In this document: positions 19,216 through 28,284 of the stretch, in pieces
Position numbering within the stretch: position 1 is the first letter of the stretch
Layout: every line of letters begins with the position of its first letter
DNA from: Enterobacterales bacterium CwR94
Lineage (GTDB): Bacteria > Pseudomonadota > Gammaproteobacteria > Enterobacterales > Enterobacteriaceae
Length of the DNA: 64,000 nt
NCBI GenBank assembly: GCA_002837195.1
Contig: KZ478073.1
Span: forward strand, 1 to 64,000
Reading direction: 5' to 3'
Made by a program: the position numbers and the translations under genes
The notes under the pieces: model-generated
What the model saw: only the letters and a program-made list of their open reading frames with translations
What the model was told of the DNA's origin: nothing
Database searches by the model: none

Positions 19216-20925
19216 TTACTCGCTTATTCCTTCCTCACGGCTCGCCGGAGATGACACCAGCGCGCCGCCGCGCATGCGTTGCTGGATGCTGCTTTGCTCT
19301 GTTGTCACGCTCAGCGCGCCGTTGACCGTGGGCAGTAGGGCTTTATCGGCCGCCAGTTGTCCTGTTACCTGTAATTGCATATTGGCGTCACCGTTCAACG
19401 TCAGCGTTGGCCAGCCCCAGGCATGCAGGGTATTGGCCGGCACCGCTTTGCCGGTGAGCCGCACCTCTGCCGTGCGTTGCGGTTGTTGGCTGATGCTGCC
19501 TGTGGCCTCCAGAATGCCGTTCCCGGTAAACGCGCTCAGTTCACGAATACCAATTTGCTGGTCGTCAGCCTGTAAGGTAATGGAAGGATGGCGCACATCC
19601 ACGCGATTAAACGTTGCTTCCGCGGCATTAAAGGACAGTTCACCCTGCCAGATTCCCCACTGATGGCGACGTGCCAGCATCAGGTTAGAGGCACTGCCGT
19701 CCAGCGACGTCATCTGGAAAGGCCAGTCAGGATTAATATCGATAATCAGATTGCGATTCGCCGTAAATTTATTGACCACCACGCTCTCTAACCAGTCTGG
19801 CAGTTCAGCTTGCCAGCGGCTACGCCAGTCGCCAGGCAGGGTATATTCCAGACCCGCAACCACGAGTTCATTCAGAGTCAGGCGTTGATTGGCACGCGAC
19901 CATTCGCCTTGCGAGCGAATCAGGCCATTGGCAAACCGCGAACTAAATTGCGTCACCTTGATGCCCTGCGGCGAAAAATCCAGGCTGGCGATGGGATCGT
20001 GCAGCTCCAGCGGACCATTGATAAAGCTGTTGGCGTTCATCGACAAATTGCCGTCGTCACTTTGCCAGTCACCTTTGCTCAGCGTCAGATCTTTGAGCGA
20101 TAAATCGAGATCGGTGACGGCCCAATCCGGCCCCTGCATGCGCGCATCGGTAATATCCAGACGATCGAAGCGTACGGAAGGCAGCGTAGTCAGCGGGCGC
20201 AAGAAGTCATTCAGGGAAGATGCGGTTTGCAAACGTAAGCTGTTCAGGCGCAGATTGCCAATATGCCAGTTACCCTCGGTATCGCGTTCGGCATTACCGG
20301 TCAGCGATCCGCGCGCGACGTCGGCCCCGACATTGCTAAACACCAGCGCATTATTGGTGAAACGTCCCTGAATCAACACGTTTTCGCCAGGCACATCGTT
20401 CAGCGTCAGCGCACCGGCGCTGAGTTGAAAATTGGCCTGCTGGCCCAGCAGGTTATCTGGCTGCGGCTGCCAGGGGACAACGCCGCCGTTTACGCGCTGT
20501 GCGGCAACCGGTAGTGTCCAGCCGGGGCCATTGATCGCCATGTCACGCAACTGCAAGCGCTCTGCTGCCAGCGGAATAGCCCGTGTAGGTTGTGCAATAT
20601 TCAGTGTGCCCTTTTCCAACGTAATGCTGGCAAAGTGCAGCGGCTGAGAAAATTGCAGCCACTGCAATCCCAGATCGACGTTTTGGGCGGCCAACAGCGG
20701 TGGCTGTCCCGCGTGGCCAAAACGCACATCATTGAAAATCAGGTGTGAGGGAGAGGAGAAGTTATGCTCCATCTTACGCAAGGAAATCTGCCAGCCGTTG
20801 TCACTGCTTAGCGTACGCCCGATCCAGCCCGCGCCCCATTGTGTCTGCAGCAGCACATACGCGGTCACCAAAAGCAGTAAAAAAATAAGCAGGAGTGTCA
20901 GTAAAAGTTTGCCGACAAATTTCAT
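19216..20925 (-). CDS. yicH: AsmA-family protein YicH
   Basis: A member of the AsmA-like family, thought to be anchored in the inner membrane with a long periplasmic beta-rich body and involved in envelope lipid homeostasis. The 569 aa equal the E. coli YicH length. There is one N-terminal transmembrane helix (LLLTLLLIFLLLLVTAYVLLQ, about 7-27). The conserved segments LQLRDMAINGPGW, QRVNGGVVPWQP, GPDWAVTDLDLSL and NLIIDINPDWPFQMTSLDG follow. An AGGGA ribosome site precedes the ATG. It lies downstream of xanP in the same orientation, as in E. coli, but this pair has been joined here to fabY. Confidence 0.94.
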   Translation of the reverse strand: MKFVGKLLLTLLLIFLLLLVTAYVLLQTQWGAGWIGRTLSSDNGWQISLRKMEHNFSSPSHLIFNDVRFGHAGQPPLLAAQNVDLGLQWLQFSQPLHFASITLEKGTLNIAQPTRAIPLAAERLQLRDMAINGPGWTLPVAAQRVNGGVVPWQPQPDNLLGQQANFQLSAGALTLNDVPGENVLIQGRFTNNALVFSNVGADVARGSLTGNAERDTEGNWHIGNLRLNSLRLQTASSLNDFLRPLTTLPSVRFDRLDITDARMQGPDWAVTDLDLSLKDLTLSKGDWQSDDGNLSMNANSFINGPLELHDPIASLDFSPQGIKVTQFSSRFANGLIRSQGEWSRANQRLTLNELVVAGLEYTLPGDWRSRWQAELPDWLESVVVNKFTANRNLIIDINPDWPFQMTSLDGSASNLMLARRHQWGIWQGELSFNAAEATFNRVDVRHPSITLQADDQQIGIRELSAFTGNGILEATGSISQQPQRTAEVRLTGKAVPANTLHAWGWPTLTLNGDANMQLQVTGQLAADKALLPTVNGALSVTTEQSSIQQRMRGGALVSSPASREEGISE

Positions 20926-21076
20926 CGCGTCTGTCCCTATGCTGTATGCGGTCAGGATGTTATGCCTGATTACGGGCGTGAGCTCAAGGCGAGGGCGAGA
21001 CGAGAGGTGTCGCCCGTTGTGACACCGAGGGGTTCATCGGTGTCACATACTGGCGACAGAATGGCATAAAACGCGG

Positions 21077-22465
21077 TTATTTTTCCTGCGGTAACAGCAG
21101 ATTCAGAACAATCGCGGTGATCCCGCCAGCGGCAATACCGGAAGAGAACAGCATTTTCACCCACTCCGGCGCAAACTGCAGAATCAGCGGTTGCTGTGAC
21201 ACACCGAGGCCCATCGCCAGAGACAGCGCAATGATCATAATGGCACGGCGATTAAGGGGCTCACGCGACACAATACGCACACCGGATGCGGCGATAGTAC
21301 CAAACATCACAATAGTCGCACCGCCCAGCACCGGCTCGGGAATATGCTGCACAAAACCGCTAACGGCCGGGAACAGACCCAATGCAATCAGCATCAAGGC
21401 CACCAGGAAACCGACATAGCGGCTGGCAACGCCGGTCAGTTGAATCACACCGTTATTCTGACCAAAGCAGGAGTTCGGGAACGTATTGAACACGGCGGAG
21501 ACAAATGAGTTAAAGCCGTTAGCCAATACGCCACCTTTCAGGCGCTTCATATACAGCGGGCCTTTTACCGGTTGCTCGGAGACATCAGAGGTGGCCGTAA
21601 TGTCACCAATGGTTTCCAGCGAGGTGATCATAAAAATCAGCATCAGTGGGATAAGCAGGTTCCAGTCGAAGCCTAAACCGTAATACAGCGGCGTTGGAAT
21701 GGTGATCAGGCTGGTATTGGCCGGTGCCGTATTTTCCGGCAGCATACCCAGCGCCCATGCCAGGGCATAGCCCACGGCCATGGCGATCACCAGTGAGGCG
21801 ATACGCAACCACGGGTTTTTCTGGCGATTAAGCAGCACAATCACCGCTAACACGGCACCGGCTAACAGCAGGTTTTTCGGTGCGCCGAACGTGTGATCGT
21901 TCATGGCGGCAAAGCCACCGCCGATGGAGGTTAATCCCACCTGAATCAGGGACAGGCCGATAATCATCACCACAATACCGGACACCAGCGGTGTGATGAT
22001 GCGCCGCGCCAGATGCAGAACGCGTGACAGCAGCATTTCCGTACAGGAGGCCACCATTAATGTGCCGAATAAGGCCGCCATCATGGTCGGCACATCTGCG
22101 CCGCCATTTTTCAGTGCCAGACCGCCCATAATCAGCGGCGACACAAAGTTAAAGCTGGTGCCCTGAATGGACAGCAAACCGGAACCGACCGGCCCCCAGG
22201 TTTTAATCTGCAGGATCGAGGCGACACCGGAGGCGAACAGCGACATGCTGATGATGTGCTGTGTGTCCTGTGCGGGCAAACCCAACGCCTGGCAAATCAA
22301 CAGCGCCGGTGTAATCACCGCGACAAACATCGCTAACAAATGTTGAAGCGCGGCAAACAGGGCAGGAGCCAATGGCGGACGGTCTTCCAGACGGTAAATC
22401 AGCTCGCTGTTGGGTGTCACAGCGGACGGGTCTTTAACGCCCGATTCGGTGGTATTAACAGACAT
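21077..22465 (-). CDS. xanP: Xanthine permease XanP
   Basis: A proton-coupled xanthine importer of the NAT/NCS2 family in the inner membrane. The 462 aa (463 in E. coli) have the family landmarks [23 protein letters not shown] (residues about 41-63), the substrate-site segment [22 protein letters not shown], and [17 protein letters not shown] carrying the NAT signature. Near-identity to E. coli XanP in these segments supports xanthine rather than uric acid or uracil. A PurR-like palindrome lies 53 bases upstream. Confidence 0.95.
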   Translation of the reverse strand: MSVNTTESGVKDPSAVTPNSELIYRLEDRPPLAPALFAALQHLLAMFVAVITPALLICQALGLPAQDTQHIISMSLFASGVASILQIKTWGPVGSGLLSIQGTSFNFVSPLIMGGLALKNGGADVPTMMAALFGTLMVASCTEMLLSRVLHLARRIITPLVSGIVVMIIGLSLIQVGLTSIGGGFAAMNDHTFGAPKNLLLAGAVLAVIVLLNRQKNPWLRIASLVIAMAVGYALAWALGMLPENTAPANTSLITIPTPLYYGLGFDWNLLIPLMLIFMITSLETIGDITATSDVSEQPVKGPLYMKRLKGGVLANGFNSFVSAVFNTFPNSCFGQNNGVIQLTGVASRYVGFLVALMLIALGLFPAVSGFVQHIPEPVLGGATIVMFGTIAASGVRIVSREPLNRRAIMIIALSLAMGLGVSQQPLILQFAPEWVKMLFSSGIAAGGITAIVLNLLLPQEK

Positions 22466-22517
22466 GTGTGTAGTTTCCCTGACAAGAAAGTGGCGATTTT
22501 AAACGCTTGCCAGGTAA

Positions 22518-22533
22518 AAGCAATCGTTTGCTT
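22518..22533 (-). promoter_or_regulatory. PurR-like operator upstream of xanP
   Basis: AAGCAATCGTTTGCTT is a near-perfect palindrome that matches 13 of 16 positions of the PurR consensus ACGCAAACGTTTGCGT, including the central CG. It lies 53 bases before xanP. PurR control is inference from the match and the purine function of the gene. Confidence 0.65.
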
Positions 22534-22621
22534 AGCGGACTGGCCAGTCTGTTTAAGTAAAGCGCTGGTACTAAAGGTTTTCGCGGCGGCGCAGAAGAAT
22601 AACGGCTTCACAGGGCAGACA

Positions 22622-22650
22622 GAAAAATTGCCGCCCAGGCGGGCGGCAAT
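22622..22650 (-). terminator. Terminator of the BCCT transporter gene
   Basis: A perfect 10-bp stem (22627-22636 with 22641-22650); on the minus strand it is followed by UUUUU. It begins ten bases after the transporter stop. Confidence 0.9.
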
Positions 22651-22659
22651 CTGCGAGGC

Positions 22660-24669
22660 TTAACGCACCAGATGTAAGAAGTGCAAATGCTTCTCGTACT
22701 GGTCGAGGATATCGTGGATTAGCTGTTCCTGCGTCCAGCCCATCACATCGTAATCCTGTCCCCCTTCTTTCAGGTAAATTTCAGCGCGGTAATATTTATG
22801 CTGCTCCGCAAGCTGTTCATCACTATCCAGTCCCACCAGGGCAAAGGCGGGCGCATTGTAGCCGCGCAAACGAACTTCATAGATAAAGTTCAGCTCTTCG
22901 CCTAAATCAACTTCAAAGTGCACGCGGTCTTCATTGGTGAGATCGATGCTGCTTCGCGTTCCTTGTTTATTCAGTTCATCTTCCACCATCAACATGGCCG
23001 GATGGATGACATCCCCCATAAAGCGCTTCACCAGCGAGCGTTTCGGCAAGTGCGCAATGTTACGCAGACGGCGCTGCCAGGGGATAGGATTGCGTGCTGC
23101 GGTGGGCGCAATGGTGGCCATATTCTGGCTGTCGCGTTTGGTGATATCCCGACGTAGCGCCTTCAGTAGGCCATAAATCGAAAACAGCAAAATCACCGAA
23201 AACGGCAACGCACTGGCGATAGTGACCGTTTGTAATGCCCCCAATCCTCCTGCCAGCAGCAAGGCGATCGCCACAATCCCCATCAAGGCTGCCCAGAAAA
23301 TGCGTTGCCACAATGGCGTGTTACTTTCGCCGCCAGAGGCCAGCGTATCCACAACCATGGCACCGGAATCCGCCGAGGTTACAAAGAACACAATCACCAT
23401 CACCATCGCCAGAAACGACAGGGCGGTGGAGAAGGGGAAATACTCCAGGAAGTTAAACAGCGCCAGGGCCACATCGTCTTGCACCGTGGCCGCCAGATCG
23501 CGCGCACCCTGTGCAGCAATCAGGTTAATGGCGCTGTTGCCAAACACCGTCATCCACAGCAGCGTGAAACCGGCGGGCACAAACAGAACACCAGTGACGA
23601 ATTCGCGAATGGTTCTGCCACGAGACACGCGGGCGATAAACATGCCGACAAACGGAGACCAGGAAAGCCACCATCCCCAATAAAACAGCGTCCAGCCGCC
23701 TAACCAGTTGTCTGAAGTCGGCTCATAGGCATAAAGATTAAAGGTTTTACTGACCAGCTCAGACAAGTAGCCGCCGGTGTTTTCGACAAAGGATTTCAGC
23801 AGCAAAACCGTGGGGCCAAGCAGAATAACCAGCACCAGCAGTAACAGCGCCAGGCCTAAGTTCAGCTCGGAAAGAATACGGATGCCCTTATCCAGACCGG
23901 AAACCACCGACAGCGTTGCCAGTGCGGTGATCACCACAATCAAAATCACCTGAGTGGTTTCGTTAATCGGCAAACCAAATAAATGGTTCAATCCGGCATT
24001 GACCTGTAATACGCCATAACCCAGCGACGTTGCCACACCGAATACTGTGCCTATCACGGCAAAAATATCGACGGCGTGACCGATAGGGCCATGAATACGA
24101 TCGCCAATAATCGGGTACAGCGCAGAGCGCACCGTCAGCGGCAAGCCGTGGCGATAGCTAAAAAACGCCAAAATTAACGCCACGATGGCATAAATCGCCC
24201 ACGCATGCAGACCCCAGTGGAAAAAGGTCAGGCGCATGGCTTGCTTCGCGGCTTCAATGGTTTCAGGGGTGCCTACCGGTGGGGAAAGGTAATGCATCAC
24301 CGGTTCCGCCACGCCAAAAAACATTAACCCGATGCCCATGCCGGCGGAAAACAGCATGGCGAACCACGAGTGGTAGCTGAAATCGGGCTGTGCGTGATCG
24401 GGGCCGAGTTTGATATCGCCATAACGTGACAGTCCCAGAAAGGTCACGCTGAGCAGGATCAAGGCTACGGCAAGGATATAGAACCAACTGGCATTGGTGA
24501 AAATATCCTGCTGAAGCTCCTTGAAATGCCGATCGGCAATCTCGGGAAAGGCGCTGGCAAAGCCCACCAGGATAAAAATTAAAAATGCTGAGGTGAAAAA
24601 AACAGCCTTGTTGATCTGGCTGCGTGGTTTTTGAAGGGAGGTTTCTCTCTCACTCATACTTAAGCTCAT
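22660..24669 (-). CDS. betT: BCCT-family transporter, BetT-like (choline uptake)
   Basis: A sodium- or proton-driven betaine/choline/carnitine transporter in the inner membrane. The 669 aa show 12 hydrophobic segments and the BCCT signature with the glycine-rich stretch SAGMGIGLMFFGVAEPV (near residue 110) and the Trp-rich substrate segment GWTLFYWGWWLSWSPFVGMFIARVSRGR. A long hydrophilic C-terminal domain (about 510-669) ends in IHDILDQYEKHLHFLHLVR, closely resembling the tail of E. coli BetT. That tail, used in osmotic regulation, favours BetT over the shorter CaiT/BetU types. No betABI genes are adjacent. The exact start (24669 or a Met four codons on) is uncertain. Confidence 0.85.
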   Translation of the reverse strand: MSLSMSERETSLQKPRSQINKAVFFTSAFLIFILVGFASAFPEIADRHFKELQQDIFTNASWFYILAVALILLSVTFLGLSRYGDIKLGPDHAQPDFSYHSWFAMLFSAGMGIGLMFFGVAEPVMHYLSPPVGTPETIEAAKQAMRLTFFHWGLHAWAIYAIVALILAFFSYRHGLPLTVRSALYPIIGDRIHGPIGHAVDIFAVIGTVFGVATSLGYGVLQVNAGLNHLFGLPINETTQVILIVVITALATLSVVSGLDKGIRILSELNLGLALLLLVLVILLGPTVLLLKSFVENTGGYLSELVSKTFNLYAYEPTSDNWLGGWTLFYWGWWLSWSPFVGMFIARVSRGRTIREFVTGVLFVPAGFTLLWMTVFGNSAINLIAAQGARDLAATVQDDVALALFNFLEYFPFSTALSFLAMVMVIVFFVTSADSGAMVVDTLASGGESNTPLWQRIFWAALMGIVAIALLLAGGLGALQTVTIASALPFSVILLFSIYGLLKALRRDITKRDSQNMATIAPTAARNPIPWQRRLRNIAHLPKRSLVKRFMGDVIHPAMLMVEDELNKQGTRSSIDLTNEDRVHFEVDLGEELNFIYEVRLRGYNAPAFALVGLDSDEQLAEQHKYYRAEIYLKEGGQDYDVMGWTQEQLIHDILDQYEKHLHFLHLVR

Positions 24670-24830
24670 TCCGTGTGTGTGAAAATCGTCCTGCTAAATG
24701 ACGTGCGAAGCCGTAAAGCGTAGCAAAATATTTCAAATGACACAGATTTAAGCCCAACAGAGGCTTAACGTGGGAGAGAAAAGGGACGAACATGCGCAGT
24801 CCAGCGCGGTTAAGAGAGGCAAGTAACCTG

Positions 24831-25907
24831 TTACTGCCGGGCTTTTGCCTGCTGTGCTTCAAGTGTGGCAAACCACGGGGAAATAAAATCGTTATTGTCT
24901 CCCCAACCCGGCACCGTCAGGCCGAGCCTGCTGACTGGTACCTCAGCAGGGATGTTTCGCAACTGCTGCTGTGATAGCGCAGCCGCCTTGAATTGATAGG
25001 TCAGCGGTGTGGGCTCTCCCGCCAATTTTTTGGCAATCAGGCGCATATTCACGGCGCCGATCGTGGCGGGATTAACGGCGACGGTCTGCACCCAGGGGCT
25101 GTCCTTGGCGCGCATCAGTTGTAAATCCTGGTCAGAGACATCAATGCTGTAGAGTTTGATTTCGGTTCTTCCACACTTAATCAAAGCAGTATAAGCCCCG
25201 CGGCTAAAGGCATCCCAGGAACCCCAAATCGCATCGAGCGTGCCTTTCGGGTGCCGCGCCAGTATCTCGGTCATGCGCCGCTCTGTATCACCTGGCACGT
25301 CCGCAGAGACAGCACCGGTACTGGCCCGTTCATGGATGCGCGGATGGTCCCTTAACCATTGCTCGTACACAATCTGCCGACGCTCCATCGCGGGATAACC
25401 ACTGACCCACAGTTTGACGATGTTCGCTTGCCCATTAAAGTCATGGCTAAGTTGCGCCAGTGAAAGTGTGGCGAGTGATTTATCATCCTGAGAGGTCAGG
25501 GTGACGCCTGCCACGGGGACGTCGACCGGGGTTTCGAACACGGAAAGCCGAATACCGGCAGCAGCGATGCGTTTGACCAGATGGCTGGCCAGAGGGGCAT
25601 TTCTGTGCGAGAGGATGATGCCGTCATAGTTATCCTGGATCGCCTTCTCTACCAGATCCTGAAAACGCGCATCGTCACCGTTTGAGTAGTAGGTACTGAC
25701 CCTAAAGCCCAACCTTTCACCCTCGCGCACGGCCCCGGCAACAAACTGCAGAGTATTATCGTCAGTTGCCAGGCTGCGGATCACCGCAACGCGGATCGGA
25801 CCGTTATGCTGCGCAATGGCCTGGGGCACGGGCGGCAACGCAGGGGCAGCGGAACCAAGATGTGCCCAGAGCCCAAGCAGGGCGAGTAAAAGAGACCTGA
25901 AGATCAT
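24831..25907 (-). CDS. Solitary periplasmic sugar-binding-type protein (type I PBP fold)
   Basis: A 358-aa precursor with a signal peptide (MIFRSLLLALLGLWAHLGSA, likely cleaved after about residue 20). The mature protein has the two-lobe type I periplasmic-binding fold of the RbsB/LacI group: IRVAVIRSLATDDNTLQFVAGAVREG, DLVEKAIQDNYDGIILS, and DAIWGSWDAFSRGA. The ATG at 25907 has AAGGTAAG upstream; an in-frame ATG at 25934 lacks a ribosome site. No ABC permease or ATPase gene is near. It starts 36 bases after the small protein at 25944 in the same direction, so it is probably cotranscribed with the ToxR-like regulator. It may therefore present a ligand to a sensor rather than to a transporter. 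The ligand is unknown. Confidence 0.72.
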   Translation of the reverse strand: MIFRSLLLALLGLWAHLGSAAPALPPVPQAIAQHNGPIRVAVIRSLATDDNTLQFVAGAVREGERLGFRVSTYYSNGDDARFQDLVEKAIQDNYDGIILSHRNAPLASHLVKRIAAAGIRLSVFETPVDVPVAGVTLTSQDDKSLATLSLAQLSHDFNGQANIVKLWVSGYPAMERRQIVYEQWLRDHPRIHERASTGAVSADVPGDTERRMTEILARHPKGTLDAIWGSWDAFSRGAYTALIKCGRTEIKLYSIDVSDQDLQLMRAKDSPWVQTVAVNPATIGAVNMRLIAKKLAGEPTPLTYQFKAAALSQQQLRNIPAEVPVSRLGLTVPGWGDNNDFISPWFATLEAQQAKARQ

Positions 25908-25943
25908 CTGCTTACCTTTATATATGAACGTCATGAGGGCGAA

Positions 25944-26408
25944 TCATTTCTGACAAACTGAAACAGGGGCGTTGCGAAAGCCCGTTAGCAGTCGGTCACC
26001 GGTATAGAAAAGATAAACGCGGGCGTGAAATCCCTCTTCTGCCAGGGGATCGATATACCGCCCATAATCAGGATCAGACGACGCTGGGCCAGCGATACGT
26101 GATGCGTTGACGGTTTTGACATCCAGTGAGTCCAAAGCGTAGTCAAGCGAGGTGACTAAGGTTCGCTCAACGGCAAACTCCGTTTCCTGTCCGCGAAAGG
26201 GGATAATGTGCAGAGTGGAGGAATAATAATATTGTTCTCCGCCGCGCAGTTGTTCCCAGCGCGCTTTGCTGATCACCGTGCGGTCGGGTTCATCATAAAT
26301 TAATGTGGAATCTGATGTGCAGTTACCGGACAGGGCACCATAGATGACAGGAGAAATAAACCATCCTGTCAGCAGGGAAAGAGTAAGCAGCAAGAGCATC
26401 TTCTTCAT
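25944..26408 (-). CDS. Small membrane-anchored periplasmic protein, ToxS/YqeJ-like partner
   Basis: A 154-aa protein with an N-terminal hydrophobic segment (residues 4-25), which is either a signal anchor or a signal peptide, and a periplasmic remainder. The only cysteines, Cys30 and Cys152, sit near the two ends of the periplasmic part and could form one disulfide. I do not recognise the sequence. Its start overlaps the stop of the ToxR-like gene (ATGA). A membrane-tethered winged-helix regulator followed by a small periplasmic protein is the arrangement of ToxR-ToxS and of E. coli YqeI-YqeJ, so a role in stabilising or gating the regulator is a reasonable inference. Confidence 0.65.
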   Translation of the reverse strand: MKKMLLLLTLSLLTGWFISPVIYGALSGNCTSDSTLIYDEPDRTVISKARWEQLRGGEQYYYSSTLHIIPFRGQETEFAVERTLVTSLDYALDSLDVKTVNASRIAGPASSDPDYGRYIDPLAEEGFHARVYLFYTGDRLLTGFRNAPVSVCQK

Positions 26409-27166
26409 TTTTTCTCTTTCCCAATGATATTAAAGTTTTGGCAGGTGCTTTGGGTGTCTTCAAGCGGGTTATTACATATTATCATGCTAATAACGTTATA
26501 ACGGGCGGTAATAATATAGACATAACGACTCTTTGCCACCGGGACTAAACGATAATCTATCCAGAATTCGGCGCGCCAAACGGCGTTATCCTTATTGGTG
26601 TTGTAATCCTCTTTAAATAAATAGTGCCGACCGTTTTTTTCAGTGTGTTCTGCAAACTGAATGTGGTGGATAAGAAAAGCGGTTCTTATCGCAAACCCGG
26701 CGACCACAAACAGGAGAATCAATGTTAGCATCATCAAAATTTTGAACAGGTTAAATCGATGTCTGGTTTCAGTAACCAACGGCACTGTTGAAATATTATT
26801 ATTGCTTTCGTCAATGTCCGTTTTCTCTTCAATGAGAACATTATCTGGCGTTTCGGTCTGCGGTAAAACATCAATAATGTCTGCCGACAGGAAATACATG
26901 TTTTTACTGTGAGTGACTAAGACATCCTGTGGAATACCGACTTCCTGAAAATGCTTTCTCAAGCGATGCAGGGACTGCCTGACCGTACTGTCTGCAACAA
27001 TAATTCCGCGATCGCGCCAGCACTGCTGATGAATTTGCTCTTTGGTCACGATTTCTCCGGGATGACGAAGAAAAAATGCCAGGCAGATCTGAGACTGTCT
27101 GCTGATGATTATTTCATTATCGCCGTACACCAACCGGCCTGACTCAGGGAAGTACTGTGCTTTCAC
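26405..27166 (-). CDS. ToxR/CadC-like membrane-bound transcriptional regulator
   Basis: A 253-aa protein. Residues 5-95 form an OmpR/PhoB-type winged helix (FFLRHPGEIVTKEQIHQQCW, then DSTVRQSLHRLRKHF as the recognition region). A linker follows, then one transmembrane helix (about 139-163, LFKILMMLTLILLFVVAGFAI) and a periplasmic domain of about 90 residues with Cys231 and Cys242. This is the ToxR/CadC layout: DNA binding in the cytoplasm, sensing in the periplasm, no phosphorylation. The lower GC than the flanking backbone suggests acquired DNA. The gene is divergent from the LuxR-type regulator and the adhesin, and heads an apparent three-gene operon. Confidence 0.82.
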   Translation of the reverse strand: MKAQYFPESGRLVYGDNEIIISRQSQICLAFFLRHPGEIVTKEQIHQQCWRDRGIIVADSTVRQSLHRLRKHFQEVGIPQDVLVTHSKNMYFLSADIIDVLPQTETPDNVLIEEKTDIDESNNNISTVPLVTETRHRFNLFKILMMLTLILLFVVAGFAIRTAFLIHHIQFAEHTEKNGRHYLFKEDYNTNKDNAVWRAEFWIDYRLVPVAKSRYVYIITARYNVISMIICNNPLEDTQSTCQNFNIIGKEKK

Positions 27167-27269
27167 AAAGTGTTCTCATTCTGGCTGAAAGAAAAACAAC
27201 GTGACTCATGATGAGTATAACATGAGCCTGCGCTGGGCAGAGGAAACCTAAAATTTGCACTGTCACGCT

Positions 27270-27348
27270 TGTCACACTGAATGTGTCACACATAAGAAAG
27301 ACCATTAAAATTCTGTTTTTTATACTATAAATCAGTCTCAGTGTGACA
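27270..27348. repeat. TGTCACAC repeats in the divergent regulator promoter region
   Basis: The 391-base gap 27167-27557 holds no gene I can support. It contains TGTCACAC at 27270-27277 and 27284-27291 (14 bases apart) and its exact inverse GTGTGACA at 27341-27348. A shorter TGTCAC is at 27261-27266. The inverse copy overlaps a plausible minus-strand -35 (TTGTCA) with a -10-like GTATAA 18 bases on. These are candidate operators for one of the two flanking regulators. Confidence 0.5.
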
Positions 27349-27557
27349 AGTGCGTGTCTTGCCTGGCTCCCCCATTGCACAAATGTTGAGCCCAATTTAG
27401 GATTCATCCCAATTCTGACGAGCACAACGATTCCTTTTTATTAAAAACACTCTTCAATGGGCGCGTCCACGAAAATTTAATGCCAACGCTTATGGATGAC
27501 ATTTAACACATGTCGTCATGGGCTCTTATAAATTTTAACCGGGTGTGAGTATTCAAC

Positions 27558-28235
27558 ATGAGGCTGTTCAGCATCAAACAAACGAGAAAATTAATTTTCT
27601 CCGTGCCGACGTTAAATGGAATGATCATTACGCAGCACAGTATGATTACCAAAGGTTTGCCTTTTATGTTTAAAGGTACTGCCAATGTGAATTTGACTCA
27701 GTATTCGCATATGGATACGGTTTACGCGCAGTTTTCGGCGGATGTATCTTTATATGACATCATTATTATTGATGCTGAGTTTTATTTACGTGATGACGTG
27801 CGCGGCCTGATTGAACATGTTGTTGAAAACTGTCGGCGTGTACCGATGTTAATTCTTTTTCCCTCCTGTAATGAACAAGAGGCACTGTATTTTCGACGGG
27901 CGGGGGCGGCAGGCATTATTAATAAAGATCAGCCAGTCGCAGAATTCCGTCGCGTGATGCGTCGGGTATTACGCATGAATCATGAACTGCGATCCGACGA
28001 TGGCTCTCTTTTTACACCTGCCTCGATGACCGATGCCGAATTTAATACGCTGGCTGACTTACGTAAGTTGACGCCGGGAGAGCGCTGCGTCATGAAGTAT
28101 TTAATTAGAGGCCACTCTGTCACTGAGATTGCGAATCTGCGAGATCGTAGCGTTAAAACCATCAGTTCACAGAAACAGAGTGCGCTGAAGAAAATGGGTT
28201 TACCCAAGCCAGTTTTTATTATGACGCCACCTTAA
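27558..28235 (+). CDS. LuxR-family regulator with degenerate receiver domain
   Basis: A 225-aa protein with an RcsB/FimZ-like layout. The N-terminal part (about 12-135) is receiver-like. The usual acidic pair at the start of the domain is replaced (IITQHSMITKGL, Thr25-Gln26), although an Asp72 (IIIIDAEF) and Lys123 (GIINKDQ) remain at the positions of the phosphoacceptor and the conserved lysine. The C-terminal LuxR HTH (171-215) is well preserved: LTPGERCVMKYLIRGHSVTEIA and RSVKTISSQKQSALKKMG. The last helix after KKMG is short and ends in PKPVFIMTPP. The protein probably binds DNA without phosphorylation. It lies 49 bases before the adhesin gene in the same direction and is divergent from the ToxR-like gene. 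Confidence 0.78.
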   Translation: MRLFSIKQTRKLIFSVPTLNGMIITQHSMITKGLPFMFKGTANVNLTQYSHMDTVYAQFSADVSLYDIIIIDAEFYLRDDVRGLIEHVVENCRRVPMLILFPSCNEQEALYFRRAGAAGIINKDQPVAEFRRVMRRVLRMNHELRSDDGSLFTPASMTDAEFNTLADLRKLTPGERCVMKYLIRGHSVTEIANLRDRSVKTISSQKQSALKKMGLPKPVFIMTPP

Positions 28236-28284
28236 GGCGACGCTTTATCCCCTATTCCTGTTATTTTTTATCCGAGAGACCACA

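Noticed and set aside
24670-24830. Possible small gene between the BCCT transporter and the binding protein
   Set aside because: Frames here have no ribosome site and read as leader sequence of the transporter; nothing supportable.
27144-27425. 93-codon minus-strand frame in the divergent regulator promoter region
   Set aside because: It overlaps the start of the ToxR-like gene, has no ribosome site, and runs through the TGTCACAC repeats and promoter-like elements.
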